Assembly: GCA_028622995.1 (NCBI GenBank) | Contig: JAJQJQ010000010.1 | Coordinates: 3,162,001-3,226,000, forward strand | DNA length: 64,000 bases | Direction: 5' to 3' | From: Panagrolaimus kolymaensis | Taxonomy: Eukaryota > Nematoda > Chromadorea > Rhabditida > Panagrolaimidae | Shown here: positions 12,901 through 24,715 of the stretch, piece by piece | Layout: each line of letters opens with the position of its first letter | How positions within the stretch are numbered: position 1 is the stretch's first letter | Made by a program: the position numbers and the translations under genes | Notes under the pieces: model-generated | Databases searched by the model: none | What the model was told of the DNA's origin: nothing | The model's input: only the letters and a program-made list of their open reading frames with translations

Positions 12901-15900
12901 TTTCATTTGTTGCATGAACCATCTTTTTTCACTTCTTTCTGCTGCGCGATTTTTTTTATTGATTGTCTAAAACTTTTTTAAAAGTTCATTTTTTTATTTT
13001 ACTTTTTATTTTTGCAGTGATCTTTATATTTCATATTTCTCCAACCAATTATTAAATTTTTAATTTTGTTTTCAATGAGTCTGCATGGCTAAGCGCCAAA
13101 GTTTTATGAATAAAGGTTTGTGTTTTTTGCTTTAAACTTCAAAGAAAAAAAATTATAAAATTTTTTTTATTCAAAAGCATTGATTGATAAAATTTTATTT
13201 CCTTCCTTTTTTTTAGAAGAAACGGGATTTGGCGATCCGTTAGGAGACTATTCTGAAGGCTTTAACATTCTTCAGTTTATCAACGATAACGAGTAAGTGT
13301 TTCTCATCTTCTTCTTTTTTATTTAAACCCATTTATTTATTTTTCTCGACAAAAAAGAAGAATTGTCTTCTTTTTTTTTTCTCAATGTCATTGGCTACCG
13401 TAATTTTTTTTTAAATTGTGTTTTATTTTAGTACACCTGTTGATAGCCCAGCGGATCCCACTCGTTTCAACGACCCACCAACTCAATTTCTTAATTCTCA
13501 ATTAAGTAATAATAATACAACCATTGAGGGCACGTGGATTCACCCTCATCCGCCTACCCATCAGGCACCATCCCATAATAATAATTATAACCAAATGAAT
13601 GGTTTAAATGGGATGTTACAAAATCCTATTTTAGTTGAAAATGGAATGATTAATTATTCCAATGGAAATACTCGGCTTCCTGATAGTCCACCTATCACTG
13701 ATATCTCTGGTGGTGGATCATCATCTTCACCAAGTACAACTTCAGATTCACCATATTCACCTGATCAATATCCATATTGTAAGTTTCGTCATAAATAAAA
13801 ATCAATAATAATAAAAATAAAAATATTTAGTAGTTCAACAAGGAAATGTTTATCTTGGAACTGATGCAAATGGACAACAAATTATTTTATCTCAAGATCT
13901 TATAACTCAACAATTAAATGGGATGAATGGTCGATTTATGAATCATCATTCTCAACATTCACCTAATTCAGAATTTCTTAGCCCTTATCCACCACAATCA
14001 ACACCAGGTTCACAAATTTCTCAAGTATCTCCACCAGCTGTTAATACCTCGCGTTATATTATTCCTCAACAAGGTCAACAACAAGGCCTTAATAATGATA
14101 TTTATGCATCGGAAGCTACCCATTGTGGAAATAGCATGCAACCACCATCAGCTAAAAGAAAACGATCCGAATTACCTCTTCAACAACCAATAATTAAAGA
14201 TGAACGAATGTATATTAGCAATAGCGCTCGAGGAACTCCATCCCTTCCAATGAATATGTCCATGGATGAATATGATGAAAATTTTCCACATCGTCCAATA
14301 CGGGTAAGTCTTATGTTTAAAGAAAACAGAAATATTCTCGCATTAAGACTGAGAATTTACAGTTTGTTTCTCATATAAGTGAGGCCTGGTCTGATTTGTA
14401 TGATATTCATCACCAACCTCTTCAAAATATGGCCGTCGTGGTTGTTGCTGATAAAGGTTTCAACTTCAGCGCTGCAGATGGTTGCTATGTAAATCAAAAG
14501 AAAAACCATTTCCAAGTTACTGTTCATATTGAAGTTCATGAAGATTGCGGCCCTATTTATTTCCGATGTGATGGAGTTCTCAAAAAAATTAATGAATTTA
14601 AACTTTCTTTTTGTGGAGTTAAAGCTGAAATGCCAACCACTGAAATTAGCATTCGTCAATCTCAAACCGATCGAAAGCCAATTCCCCATGAACCTGTTTC
14701 ACTTGAAATTCATGAACGTCGAGTAACGAAAGTTACTGTACCACGTCTTCATTTTTCTGAAACAACCTTGAATAATCATCGAAAAAATGGTAGACCTAAT
14801 CCAGAGCAAAAATTTTTCTTGCTTGTTGTTAAATTGATTGCTTATGCTGCTGATGGTAGCACTTCTTTGATTCAAGCTTATCAATCAGAAAAAGTTATTG
14901 TTCGAGTAAGTTTATTATTTATTATTTTTTATTCAATACAAAACAAAGAAAAATATATGTTAAAATATTTATGGTTCCTTTTCGGCGGGTAAATTATCAG
15001 CGGGGTGATAAATATCAAAATCAAGGCGATCCACCCACCAAGGTTGATCATGTTCATTAGGGATCACTTCAAAACCTGGTGCAACTTTAGTAGGGTTTTT
15101 ACTAATTTCTCCAGGCTCATTTCCATCAGCCAAAACATCAAGTAAATCTCTTGAAGGTGGTTCAAGTTCATCATTGGTTGTTCCAATCCATATTGGAATA
15201 ACATGAATATGTTCATGTCGATCATGACTTTTAAGTTTTACAACAACTTTATATTCAATTTCAAGGACATTCCAATAACTTACATCGATAGAAGGAGTAA
15301 TGCGATCTGGAATTCTTAAAGACCATTCTTTGGGCCAATCTTTTCTATTTGGGCTGCTTTCCATTTCACAAACTATTCTTTCTTTAAACCATTGACCTTC
15401 AACTTCTAAACCAGGTCGACGAATGCGTTTATGTTGAACTAAAGAAATAATAATGCCTGAAACTTTGCCCTCAATTTGAAGCATAATATATTTTCCACGT
15501 TGAAAAGCTCTTTGTTTCATATAAAGTTTGATGGCGCCTTGCTCTTCATAATATTCGTTGATCATATCAGCTTTGCAAAGAGTTTCAGTTTCACGATCAA
15601 CTAAAATTATTTTTCTTGCCATTAATCGATTATCCGCCCAATTTCGTGTTGACAGAAGACATTCATAACGAATTTCATTGTTAAACGAAGGTGGCAAAAT
15701 GGCAGTTAAATATTCGCTTCGATCAAATGGAATATCAACAGTTGTATTAAAAGGACCAACTTGAAGCTCTTCTTTTACTATGGTGGTTTTAAATCGAAAA
15801 AATTCATACCAAGTATTTCCAACACAAACAGATCCTTGAAGCAAAAAGTGAATGGTATAATATTTGGATTCGCTAATAATCATATTAACTTCAACTCTGG

Positions 15901-18900
15901 CCCCTTCAAGAGTATGATGTTCACTTGTGTGAAGTTGGAGTCCACTGACAACAATAGTTTGAGGTTGTAATGGAATAATTTGTTTTGCATTATTTGAATT
16001 TCCATTAACTTCATACATATCATGCGTGGCTTCAGTTATCATTCTTTTCTTTGCACTATGTCCCTCATCTGTAACATGTTGAATGACTATGGGAAAATTG
16101 AGTTCCAATGGAGTCTTAATTTTTGCCATTTTTAATGTAAAGGCAATAAAGTAACTGAGTCTTGTGGTATCCCAAATTGTTGATTTATGAGTTGATGCAA
16201 GATTTTTGGGAACTTCAAGCATAATTCCATGAGTTTCTGCATGAACCTTTTCTGTATGAGAAATAACTTCCTTTTGAATAACATTTAAATCCATTGGATG
16301 TTCTGATTTTGGATGGCGCAAAGTGATATTTCGAAACAATGAAACTTTTGCATCAGAAATATCCGTGGCAGTGCTAATTTTCCATTTAACAATAATTTTA
16401 TCTGATGGAGTATAAATATTTCTTTCAATCCAAAACTTTCCATTGAGGGCTTCACAATTTCGATGGCAACATTGATTATGGCCAATGCATTCATTAACAT
16501 GATATTGATTGGGAAAAATAGTTTTTTCTTTTTGTTCATCGTCTCTAATAACTTGAAATATTTTCTTTACATGAGTATTAGCATGCCATGGATTAGCACT
16601 AGCTAAACAACAATATTCTATTCTTAGTTTATCAGTGATTGCCATAGAAGGTGGCAAACGTCGGATTCGAACATCGACATCCACTTCGTTGGTTGCTTCA
16701 CCTTCGCCATCAAGGTTGATGAAGCAATGTTCGTAAAGAAATTCATATACGATTTCACGATCATTTCGAACATAGCCTTTAAAAACAACCTGAAAAGCAA
16801 CTTTTAATTTTTAAATTAAAATTAAAGCTAACTTGAATTTTTGCATCAACTTCTTGATGACAAACACTTGTCACTTTAGCAAAGAATCCTTTATCTCGAG
16901 TACTGTAGAATTCAATTGGAACAGTTAAATCAACAATTTGAACTGGGGCAAGGTCATGATTATTCAGCTTATTTTTAGCCATCGAAATAGATTTTTTCCG
17001 CCAAGATTAAGAAAAATACCAAAACAAAAAATAAATAAGATTTAACACATAAACTTTTGACCTTTTAACAACAGGTTTCCAAGACAATTTTAGCAACAAT
17101 AAAAAAACTTAATTTAAAATTCTCTTCATTTTTTAAAACAAAAACAAAGATAATGAAACATTTCTTTTTAGGCCTCCAATCCAGCGCAATTTGAACAACC
17201 TGACAATGATGTAACATGGCAACGAAATGGCCCAGTTTTACATTATCCAGGACCCATTGCAATTGGAACCGATAAACAAATTGATAATGCAACATTATCG
17301 GTTATGGGCAATATTGTTTCCACGGGAACATATACCCGTCCATCAGATCGACGAGTAAAAGAAAATATTGTTAATGTAAGCAAGAAAAATTTGAATATTT
17401 TGGATATAAAAAAAGAGTATTTTTAGATTGAAACTCGAGATGCTTTGGATCGACTTGCCCAAGTTCGAATTGTGGAATATGAATACAAACCCGAATTTGC
17501 TGGTGAATGGGGTCTTGATGAACACAGCCGACATCGAGTTGGTGTCATCGCCCAAGAATTAGCTAAAGTCCTTCCTGATGCAGTTCGAGATAATGGAGAA
17601 TTCTTAACGGTTGATGATACTCGCATTTTCTATGATACCGTTGCCGCCGCACAAGAACTATATCGTTTAACTGGAAATCTTGAATGTAAAATTGATCAAG
17701 TTGAAAAAATCAGTGCCAAACTTGCTCGATTTGCTAAAAACAAAGGCAAACTTGGAGCTTCAGTTGCTTCGGGTCTCAGTGATTTAACACTCTTTGGCCG
17801 AGGAGAAGATGGCAAAAGCTTATCTTATTCTCGAACATCCTTGGCTTCAACTGGAACTAGTTATAATGAAAAGGGAAATAAAAAAGATAAACATCATCGA
17901 AGTTGCCGTTCCCATAATAATAATCAAGATTTATGCTCATCCAAATTTACTCAATTTACTGTTGTTGGTCTCATTGGAATTATGGCACTTTGTCTTTTGG
18001 CTATGTGCACTTTATATGTACTTGATTGGTGCAGACGAATTAATAATGATCCTCATGGTCCTATGATGTCAGCTCCCACCAATTCTCAAGATGCTATTGG
18101 ACATTTAATTGAACAGAAATATCGACCTCTTTCATGGATACCTCCGACGCAGCCGTTTGCTCCTGTGTTGGCTTCGATGTGTGGCCTCAAAAATCAATGT
18201 CCGCAATATTGCTGTGCAAGCGCTCATAAATATTTCTCAGAAGATGAGCTTGGCAATGGAGTGGATGGAGTTGTGCCATTAAATAAAGGTTCACAAAAAC
18301 CTAGTGAAGTTAAAGGTAAAGTTTTAAACAAAATACATATTTCAAAGTTTAAAATGCAACTTTTTTAGCTCAAGGCGGTTCCAATCCATTACCATTTACT
18401 GGTGGACTTTCCATGGACATTGTAAATCTCAATGTTTCTCTTGATCAACGATTTTGTGTTGAAAATAGTTGTCGACCTCGCAATGGACGTTTTAATTTAT
18501 ATGTACCGATCTCACCTTTCCTACCTACAATTCCATTGCATATTCGATTCAAGTAAGAAAACTAAATTCATTGAAGGAGATGGAATTTAATTTTAATTTT
18601 AGCATCAAAGACGATAAATATGTTGATAATTGTGGCAGTCTTCGAGATTTTGCTCATAAAAGCTGCCAATTTGATTCAACAAGTATTGGTGTAAATAAAG
18701 ATCCTACCTCTTATATGGTAAATTTTAAACTAAATTATTTTTAAATAAATTTTAATCGAAAATTAATTTTAGATGGGTGAAAACACTTTTGAACTTTCTG
18801 TAGGTAATTTTGTTCAAAGTGCATATCGATTCCGAGTTGGTTTTACCACTGAATCATGCAATATGAGTGAAGATCAACAAGGTCGAAGCTTTGATGAATA

Positions 18901-18949
18901 TAATATTGTATTTTATCGAAAATGTTCGTCAAATTCAACTATGGCATAA
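9986..18949 (+). CDS. myrf: Myelin regulatory factor homologue (MYRF), 5' end missing
   Basis: ER/plasma-membrane-tethered transcription factor that trimerizes, self-cleaves and releases its N-terminal DNA-binding part to the nucleus. Exons in phase: 9986-10168, 13217-13292, 13432-13778, 13831-14303, 14363-14905, 17172-17375, 17427-18315, 18369-18552, 18603-18717, 18773-18949; about 1063 aa visible. The N-terminal part is Gln/Asn/Pro-rich. The NDT80-type DNA-binding domain (exon 14363-14905) has DKGFNFSAADGCYVNQKKN and RLHFSETTLNNHRKNGRPNP. The intramolecular-chaperone (S74-type) domain follows, with the autoproteolytic Ser-Lys pair in RPSDRRVKENI (Ser codon 17343-17345, Lys codon 17358-17360), spaced as in vertebrate MYRF. 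One transmembrane helix (about 17953-18030) and the Cys-containing luminal C-terminal domain complete the protein. The exon at 9986 needs one base from an upstream exon, so the start lies further left. The acceptor at 13828-13833 is a TAGTAG tandem that could add or drop one residue. Another gene is nested in the 14906-17171 intron. Confidence 0.95.
10169..13216. other. 3-kb myrf intron, no gene seen
   Basis: This is the intron between the Gln-rich exon ending at 10168 and the exon starting at 13217; the phase-1 join (one base plus two) is consistent. It is AT-rich with two GC-richer islets (about 11290-11470 and 12380-12720) that contain open frames on both strands but no recognisable domain. 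They may be regulatory; I see no supported gene. Confidence 0.5.
14969..16982 (-). CDS. Tandem-arrestin-fold protein nested in a myrf intron
   Basis: Two minus-strand exons, 16982-16833 (50 aa) and 16789-14969, joined in phase 0, give 656 aa. The whole gene lies inside the myrf intron 14906-17171, on the opposite strand. The sequence reads as arrestin-type beta-sandwich domains, probably two N+C pairs in tandem. The first runs from about residue 12 (PVQIVDLTVPIEFYSTRDKG) to about 310 and includes a Cys/His cluster (CIGHNQCCHRNC). The second runs from about 330 to 610, with an arrestin-like YKVVVKL...IPIWIGT strand pair near its end. No PPxY motif was seen, unlike typical ARRDC/alpha-arrestins that recruit NEDD4 ligases. 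Arrestin-domain proteins usually act as membrane-cargo trafficking adaptors; that role here is inference. No signal peptide or transmembrane segment is visible. Arrestin-fold assignment is moderate; the gene structure is firm. Confidence 0.75.
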
Positions 18950-19827
18950 AAGAAAAATAATACACATAATTTATTTTTATTGTTTTTCATTTTGTAATCT
19001 CTTATTTTTTTGCATCTCGTCAAACCCTAAAAATATTCACGGTTTTATTTTTAAATATTATAGCTGGAAATCACGATTTTTATATATATATTTTTTAAAT
19101 AAGTATCACATTTTTCCATAAAATTTTAACTTTTAATTTTCCAGCGGGGTAAATTTTCTTATTTGTTCCCAACTTTTTTTAATTGACGCGTAAAGATTGA
19201 TTTTTTCTTTTGATATTAACAAAATTTGTTTTTTTCTCATTGTAAAAACTTTTCCATTATTCGCCCATTTATTGCTTATTATCTTAATATCGTGTTTGTT
19301 TTAAAATAGTACTACGTGTGTTTGTTTATATTAAGTTTCTTTTCTTTATACGTGTATAATATTTTATAACAACTATAACCTAACCCAAAAAAATTAGTCT
19401 GTTTTCTTCTTTTTAAAATTGTGATATAAATTTTTTGCTTAACTCCCTGTTTTCTAATACTTGATTGTTTAACTTTTTTTTTATCATTCACTAACAACAA
19501 CCATTGTTCTAGGAAGTTAAGCGCTGGTTCGACTTTTTAAAATCGCGCACCTATAAATTTTGTAAATCACAAAAAAAATTTTTAACCAACTTTTGTTAAT
19601 TGTTTTTTAACATTTTCATTTTTTGTTTAATCTTTTCGCGTCCTTTGTATTCATCAGGTACTTTTTTTCATTATTATTTTTATTATTCAGATCATCCTTG
19701 TTTACTTTTATTTTAAAAAATCTCTGTAAAAAAATTTACTACCTATTTTTATGGTAATTGTTTATTTTTTCCTTTTCATTTCAATAAACTAATTGTAATT
19801 TTTATAAATACAAAATAAAAAAATATT
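18950..19827. other. Convergent intergenic region myrf / nmnat
   Basis: The 3' ends of myrf (plus) and the NMNAT gene (minus) face each other here. The DNA is T-rich with several A/T-rich candidate polyadenylation signals on both strands. No coding sequence or RNA gene is supported. Confidence 0.6.
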
Positions 19828-21743
19828 TTAAACTGTAGTTTCTGGAGTGCATGAAAGATTATGTTGTTCAAAAGTGAAAGAGATCAATGAGGAAGTCATT
19901 AAATTATTTTGAGATTCATCAATAGTTTTTTTTCTATTTTGGGAATGAATTATTGAAGTTGAAACATTATCGCTACTTTTTGCGTAACCTTTTGTTTTTG
20001 AAGCTGATTTTAGCGGCCTTGGAGGAGGATGTTGTTCAATTTCGGGTAAACGTGCCAAAGCTTCTAATTACCACTTTATTAAAAATACAGTTATAAAAAA
20101 CATACCTGCTATTCGTGAAGATTGTGACTCAAGGCTTTCTTGCCATATAGAATTATCATACAAATTTATATCAGTATGGGAGCATCCTTCGAGAACATCG
20201 TTTACATCGCAAATATATTCATCGATATTGTCAATTGACTAACAAACAAAAAATATATCGGTAAATTAATTTGTTAAAAGCCTCTTACGGTTTCGTGAAG
20301 TGTCAATGGCCATGAATTTTCCATTGATAACAACTTTAGTGGAGTAAATCGCAGCAAAGTGCTAGGAGCAGACGATGAACTTGTTGTCGTTGGAGTGAAT
20401 TCAACTTTATTTTTTGTTGCAAAAATACTGGATTTAAACGGTATCGGTGGTCTAAAATAACAAAAGTTTTACCAACGAAGCTTTTAGGAAAATTCGTTCT
20501 TATTATTTTATATGAAAAAAACTACATAAATTTTCTAGAGTGAGCAAATTTATGAAGAGTTATTTTTTTGAAGGAAAAAAAGAATAATGGACTAAGAACA
20601 TTTATCAAAATTGTAAAGTGTAAACGCTTTGAAAAAAAAACTTAGTCTCAAATTTGTTTATGGATTGTTGGGAAAGAAAAAAAATTTATGAAAAAAAACT
20701 CCAGTGGGAATTTGGAACAGCTTCAAACACTTTGTATAGAGTTTACAAAAAAATAAGTGGTTTCTTCAGTTTTTTTTAAATAAAAAAAAACAGACTTACG
20801 CTTGACAAGAATATAAACCATATTCATAAATATATGCTATTACTTCGTCATATGTACAATATCTAATTGATTCACCTTTGGCTAAAGCTTTCCTGTAATT
20901 TTTAAAATTTAGTTTTAAAAATTAGTCTTTTTACATGCCTCACAAATGACCCAGATTGTGGACCAGCATACACCGAATCATGAACAATATACAACTGTTT
21001 CTTAAAAAAAAAGCTTCCTTTATAAAAAAATGCAGACAAACAAGACTAAAAAAACAAAACTGAAATTTAATCTTTTTTTTGCTTACCTGGTTTTTGGTTA
21101 AAGTTATTGAAGTGCAAGACGTCAAGGAAGTTCCAATTTGTGGAGAACAAATTACAACGGTGTCAAAATTTGACAAAATTTCATGGAGTTCCTCAATATT
21201 ACATAGATCATTTTCATCCACCGAAACATGCTCAAAAAATTTATAACTACAAATAAAAATTGTTGAAATTCGATTATTATCTTTATCGACATTAAAAACA
21301 TTGTCAATATATGTCAATGTTTGGGGAAAGGTTTGAACAGTTGTTTGAAAACATTGCCAATCATCAGCCCTAGAAAAAAAAATGGCGGCAATGTATTTAT
21401 TTTGCAAACAAACAAATATGTAAACAAAATTGGAAGCCTCCCTACCTTATCCACCTCGAAGATTGTAAAGCTTTTTTTAACATTTTCATTCGATGATAAC
21501 TTGATGCTGTGCAAGATTTATTACGAAAACTGTCAGGTATAAGACTCATTATACCTTCGACAACTTGAACACCTTTTTCTTTTTCCAAAAATTCTTTTGC
21601 TTTTTCTGAAAAATAAAAAACAAATATATTTTTTTAAACTTTACTTAAATTTTTTTTTTTGCCTTACCAAACATTCTTAAATGCCCATAAGTTGGAGGAT
21701 CAAAGGCTCCAATTGTAACAAGTTTAACCTTTTTATCCATCAT
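19828..21743 (-). CDS. nmnat: Nicotinamide/nicotinate mononucleotide adenylyltransferase (NMNAT)
   Basis: Makes NAD+ from NMN and ATP (or the nicotinate form); in animals it is also an axon-survival factor. Eight exons: 21743-21668, 21605-21446, 21369-21087, 21000-20939, 20892-20800, 20451-20289, 20238-20106, 20063-19828; 401 aa. The Rossmann-type nucleotidyltransferase signature is at residues 12-21 (GAFDPPTYGH, for GSFNP-x-T-x-x-H), followed by HLRMFEKAKEFL and RADDWQCFQ, matching NMNAT spacing. The second ATP-site motif (SxTxxR type) reads SGSFVRKAL (from residue 189), then GESIRY and EYGLYS as in NMNATs. After about residue 226 comes a 170-aa Ser/Thr-rich C-terminal extension not seen in ordinary NMNATs. 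Intron 4 must use a GC donor (20938-20937) to keep frame, because the nearby GT sites would give an early stop. The start is the first of two adjacent ATGs. Divergent from troponin T. Family call firm; a nicotinate preference cannot be excluded. Confidence 0.87.
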
Positions 21744-23443
21744 ATTTAATTAATAATAATAAAAATAATTTAACATTGCAACAATAATAATAATATAAAA
21801 AAGAGACTAAAATAACAAACATATCATTTGAAAAAACTTTAACTCAATTGTCCACTCTCATTCTAAAAACACTAACTTTAAATGATGCTCCTCTGCCATC
21901 ATCATTCATTTCAAATAAATCACAACTTCACATCATTTTGCTGTCGTAGTCCGGTGGCGGCAAAATTTGGACAAAAATAAAAAAGGTATTCTATGATGAG
22001 ACAACTTTGGCTGACGACGTTCGTTTGTGGCAAAAATATCTTTCTTTTGTTCTTCTTTTCACCGCTTTTAGACGTTTCAAAGATTGACAAAGACACGACA
22101 AGTGTGGTGACCGCTGCTGCCACGCTTACTTACGAGAGTATTATTATATTCGCCCCTTTTTGTCACCAACTTTAAAAAGGCTATGGAATATTAAAATAAG
22201 AAACTTTTGAAAAAGAAATTCAACCACAAAATTTTATATTTATTTTAAATTTTATTTTAGTTTTTTTTACGAAGCTAAAAAACCTTTGCCGGTAGAATGA
22301 AAATTGCCTTCCCTTGGCGGCAAAACGAAGGAAAGAATAATAGACCACCAAGCGAAAAAAGAAAAGAAAAAAGAACCCGCCTTTGTGTGAATGCAATTCG
22401 GCACCCCTCTAAGAAGAAAAAACAAGGACAACAATAATGTTTATAACGTCAAGGCTTGTTAAGGCGATAGAAAATGGCTTTTTTAAGAGATTTTTTTTCT
22501 TTTTGTTCAAAAATGGAAGAAAAAAAACAACAACAATCCACCTGGTGAATAAAATTACTATTATTGCAGCTATGAAACAAGACGGAAGAACAAAAAATAT
22601 GTAAAGTAATTTTTTCTTCTTCGAAAAAAGGGAATAAAATTAATGGCAGTCAAAATAGTTTTTTTTCTTTTTGGTAATTATTTATGGAAATCTCAAACAA
22701 AAATATCACTTTTGAATTTATTATTGCCAATTATCGTTCATATTCAAGCCTTTTGTATTTTTTGATGGTTCATACTCTATTATTTTATGGTTTTGACAAT
22801 TACGAATTACAATATTGTTATTTGCCATTTTGTTATTTTTTATTTATTGATTAATTGCAAATAAATGATTTAAAGCATATTCTCTCTATTTTATTTTTGC
22901 ATTTTTTACAATAATAACTGCTGTGTGAAAAGAAAGATAAAGCTTTGGTAGCAGAGTAAACAAAAAAAATCGAGGATGTTCTTCAAGTTGAAAAGCGCAG
23001 AGTACACAAAAATGAAAAAGCTCGTCTTTAAGAAATAAAAAAGTGGGGATATGCGGAGTCTCCTTGGTTGAAAGCTTTGTTTGTTGTTATCACATCAAGT
23101 GAAAAAAGAGTATTTTACTGCTGGAGCTGCTGAAAAAAATCGCAACAAGTGAAATGCTTTTGCGCGAGATCTTCTAACTAACTGTTTGGCGGAAGCTTGC
23201 TGTCGGTCGACCGCCCCCACACTTTTTTCTTTTGAAAATGTGGGAGCAGCGACATACTTTTCAATCAAAAGTTTACAAGAGCGAGGTTGAAGCTTTTGTC
23301 ATGACTAAATGCTAAAAACTTTGAGTATGCTCAAGTCTTTTGGATAAAATAGTGTGCGCGATAACGATTTTTTTCTCCATTAAAAAAAAGTTTAGTTCTT
23401 TAATTTTATTGTTTTTCAGCCGCCGTGCCATACTTTTGTAATC
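21744..23443. other. Divergent intergenic region nmnat / troponin T
   Basis: This 1.7-kb interval lies between the start codons of two genes read in opposite directions, so it should hold both promoters. GC-richer islets lie at about 21940-22440 and 23160-23230. A splice-acceptor-like TTTTTCAG at 23412-23419, shortly before the troponin ATG, could be a trans-splice or 5' UTR acceptor. No coding sequence is supported. Confidence 0.55.
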
Positions 23444-24715
23444 ATGTCCGAAGAAGAATAGTAAGTTAATAACAATTGGTTGAGGCCCAAATAAAAATAA
23501 ATTTTTACCCTTTTTTGCAGTAGTGAAGAAGAATACGAGGAAGAAGAAGTGGAAGTTGAAGAAGCTGAAGCCGAACCTGAACATCATGAAGCACAGTAAG
23601 CTAATCTTTTGGTTTACATGAAAATATGGAACCATTTTTTTTAGATCAAAGCGATCCCAACGCGCTTCCGAAACCGTCGATAATGAAAACTTGAATGAAG
23701 GTGAAAAAGCCTTTGCTGCAGCTAAAAAGCGCCATGAAGATGATGATATGGCTAAACTTCAAGATTATGAACAAAAACGTCGTAATGAGCGTGAACGGGA
23801 AGAAGAGGAACTTAAAATCCTTAAAGAAAAGCAAGAACAACGTCGTTTACAACGTGAAGAAGAAGAGCGTGAACTTGCTGAACGTCGCAAACAAGATGAA
23901 GAACGTCGGCTTCGTGATGAAGAAGAACGTAAAGCAAGAATGGAAGCTGAACGAAAAAAGAAGGAAGAAGAAAAGATGAAACGCGCTCAAATGGCCGGTG
24001 GATTTTCTGGTGGCACAGGTGGCCGAAACTTTGTTGTTCCTGAAAAGAAGGATAAATCAGATAAGTTTGGTAATATCGTTCAAGCTAAACAAGAAATGGG
24101 TATGACCAAGGAACAACAAGAAGATGCTAAAGAAGCCTTCCTTTCCGCTTTGAAAAAGCAATTTGATATTGACAGCCTTAGCTCAAGTGATCTTAAAGTT
24201 AAAATCAAGGAAATGCATCATCGTATTTGCAAGCTTGAAGCAGATAAGTATGATTTGGAAAAGCGTCATGATCGTCAAACCTATGATGTGAGACTAAAAA
24301 ATATTTTTTTAAATGTATTCAAAAATTTAAATAATTTATAGTTGAGAGAATTAAACGAACGTCAACGTAATGCAACCAAACATAACCGCAGAAATATAGT
24401 CGATCCCGCAGATGCTGGTGGACGTCATCCACCTAAGATTGCTGTAGTCAATAAATATGATCGTCAAACCGATCGACGAAATTTCAGAGAAAGAAGACAA
24501 GTTTATGATAAGGTAAGCTAACATACTACTTAAAAAATACGATAAATCAAAAAATGCTTTTTCAGAGAGGCGCCTTCCCTTGCTTCCCTAATGTTCCTCC
24601 TCCACCAACCATTCTTGAATTTAAACCCAAGAAAGAAGTCAAATATGATGTTTATCAAAATGTAGAACCTGAAGAAGAAGAGGAAGAATATGAAGAAGAA
24701 GATGAAGAAGAATAA
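23444..24715 (+). CDS. tnt: Troponin T
   Basis: Tropomyosin-binding subunit of the troponin complex that ties Ca2+ sensing to thin-filament regulation in striated (body-wall) muscle. Five exons in phase: 23444-23460, 23521-23595, 23645-24287, 24342-24512, 24566-24715. Two tiny exons encode the acidic N-terminus (repeated EEEYEEEEVEVEEAEAEPE-like run). A long Arg/Glu/Lys-rich coiled coil follows with typical troponin T text (NEGEKAFAAAKKRHEDDD, KLQDYEQKRR). The conserved troponin-I/C-binding helix region contains KIKEMHHRICKLEADKYDL and YDLRELNERQ. The protein ends in an acidic poly-Glu tail, as in invertebrate troponin T. ATG at 23444 opens the acidic region directly. The small N-terminal exons are where other species splice alternatively; no alternative exon is evident here. 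The family call is firm. Confidence 0.96.

Noticed and set aside
17794..18066. 90-codon plus-strand frame inside myrf
   Set aside because: Shifted-frame shadow of the myrf chaperone/TM exon.
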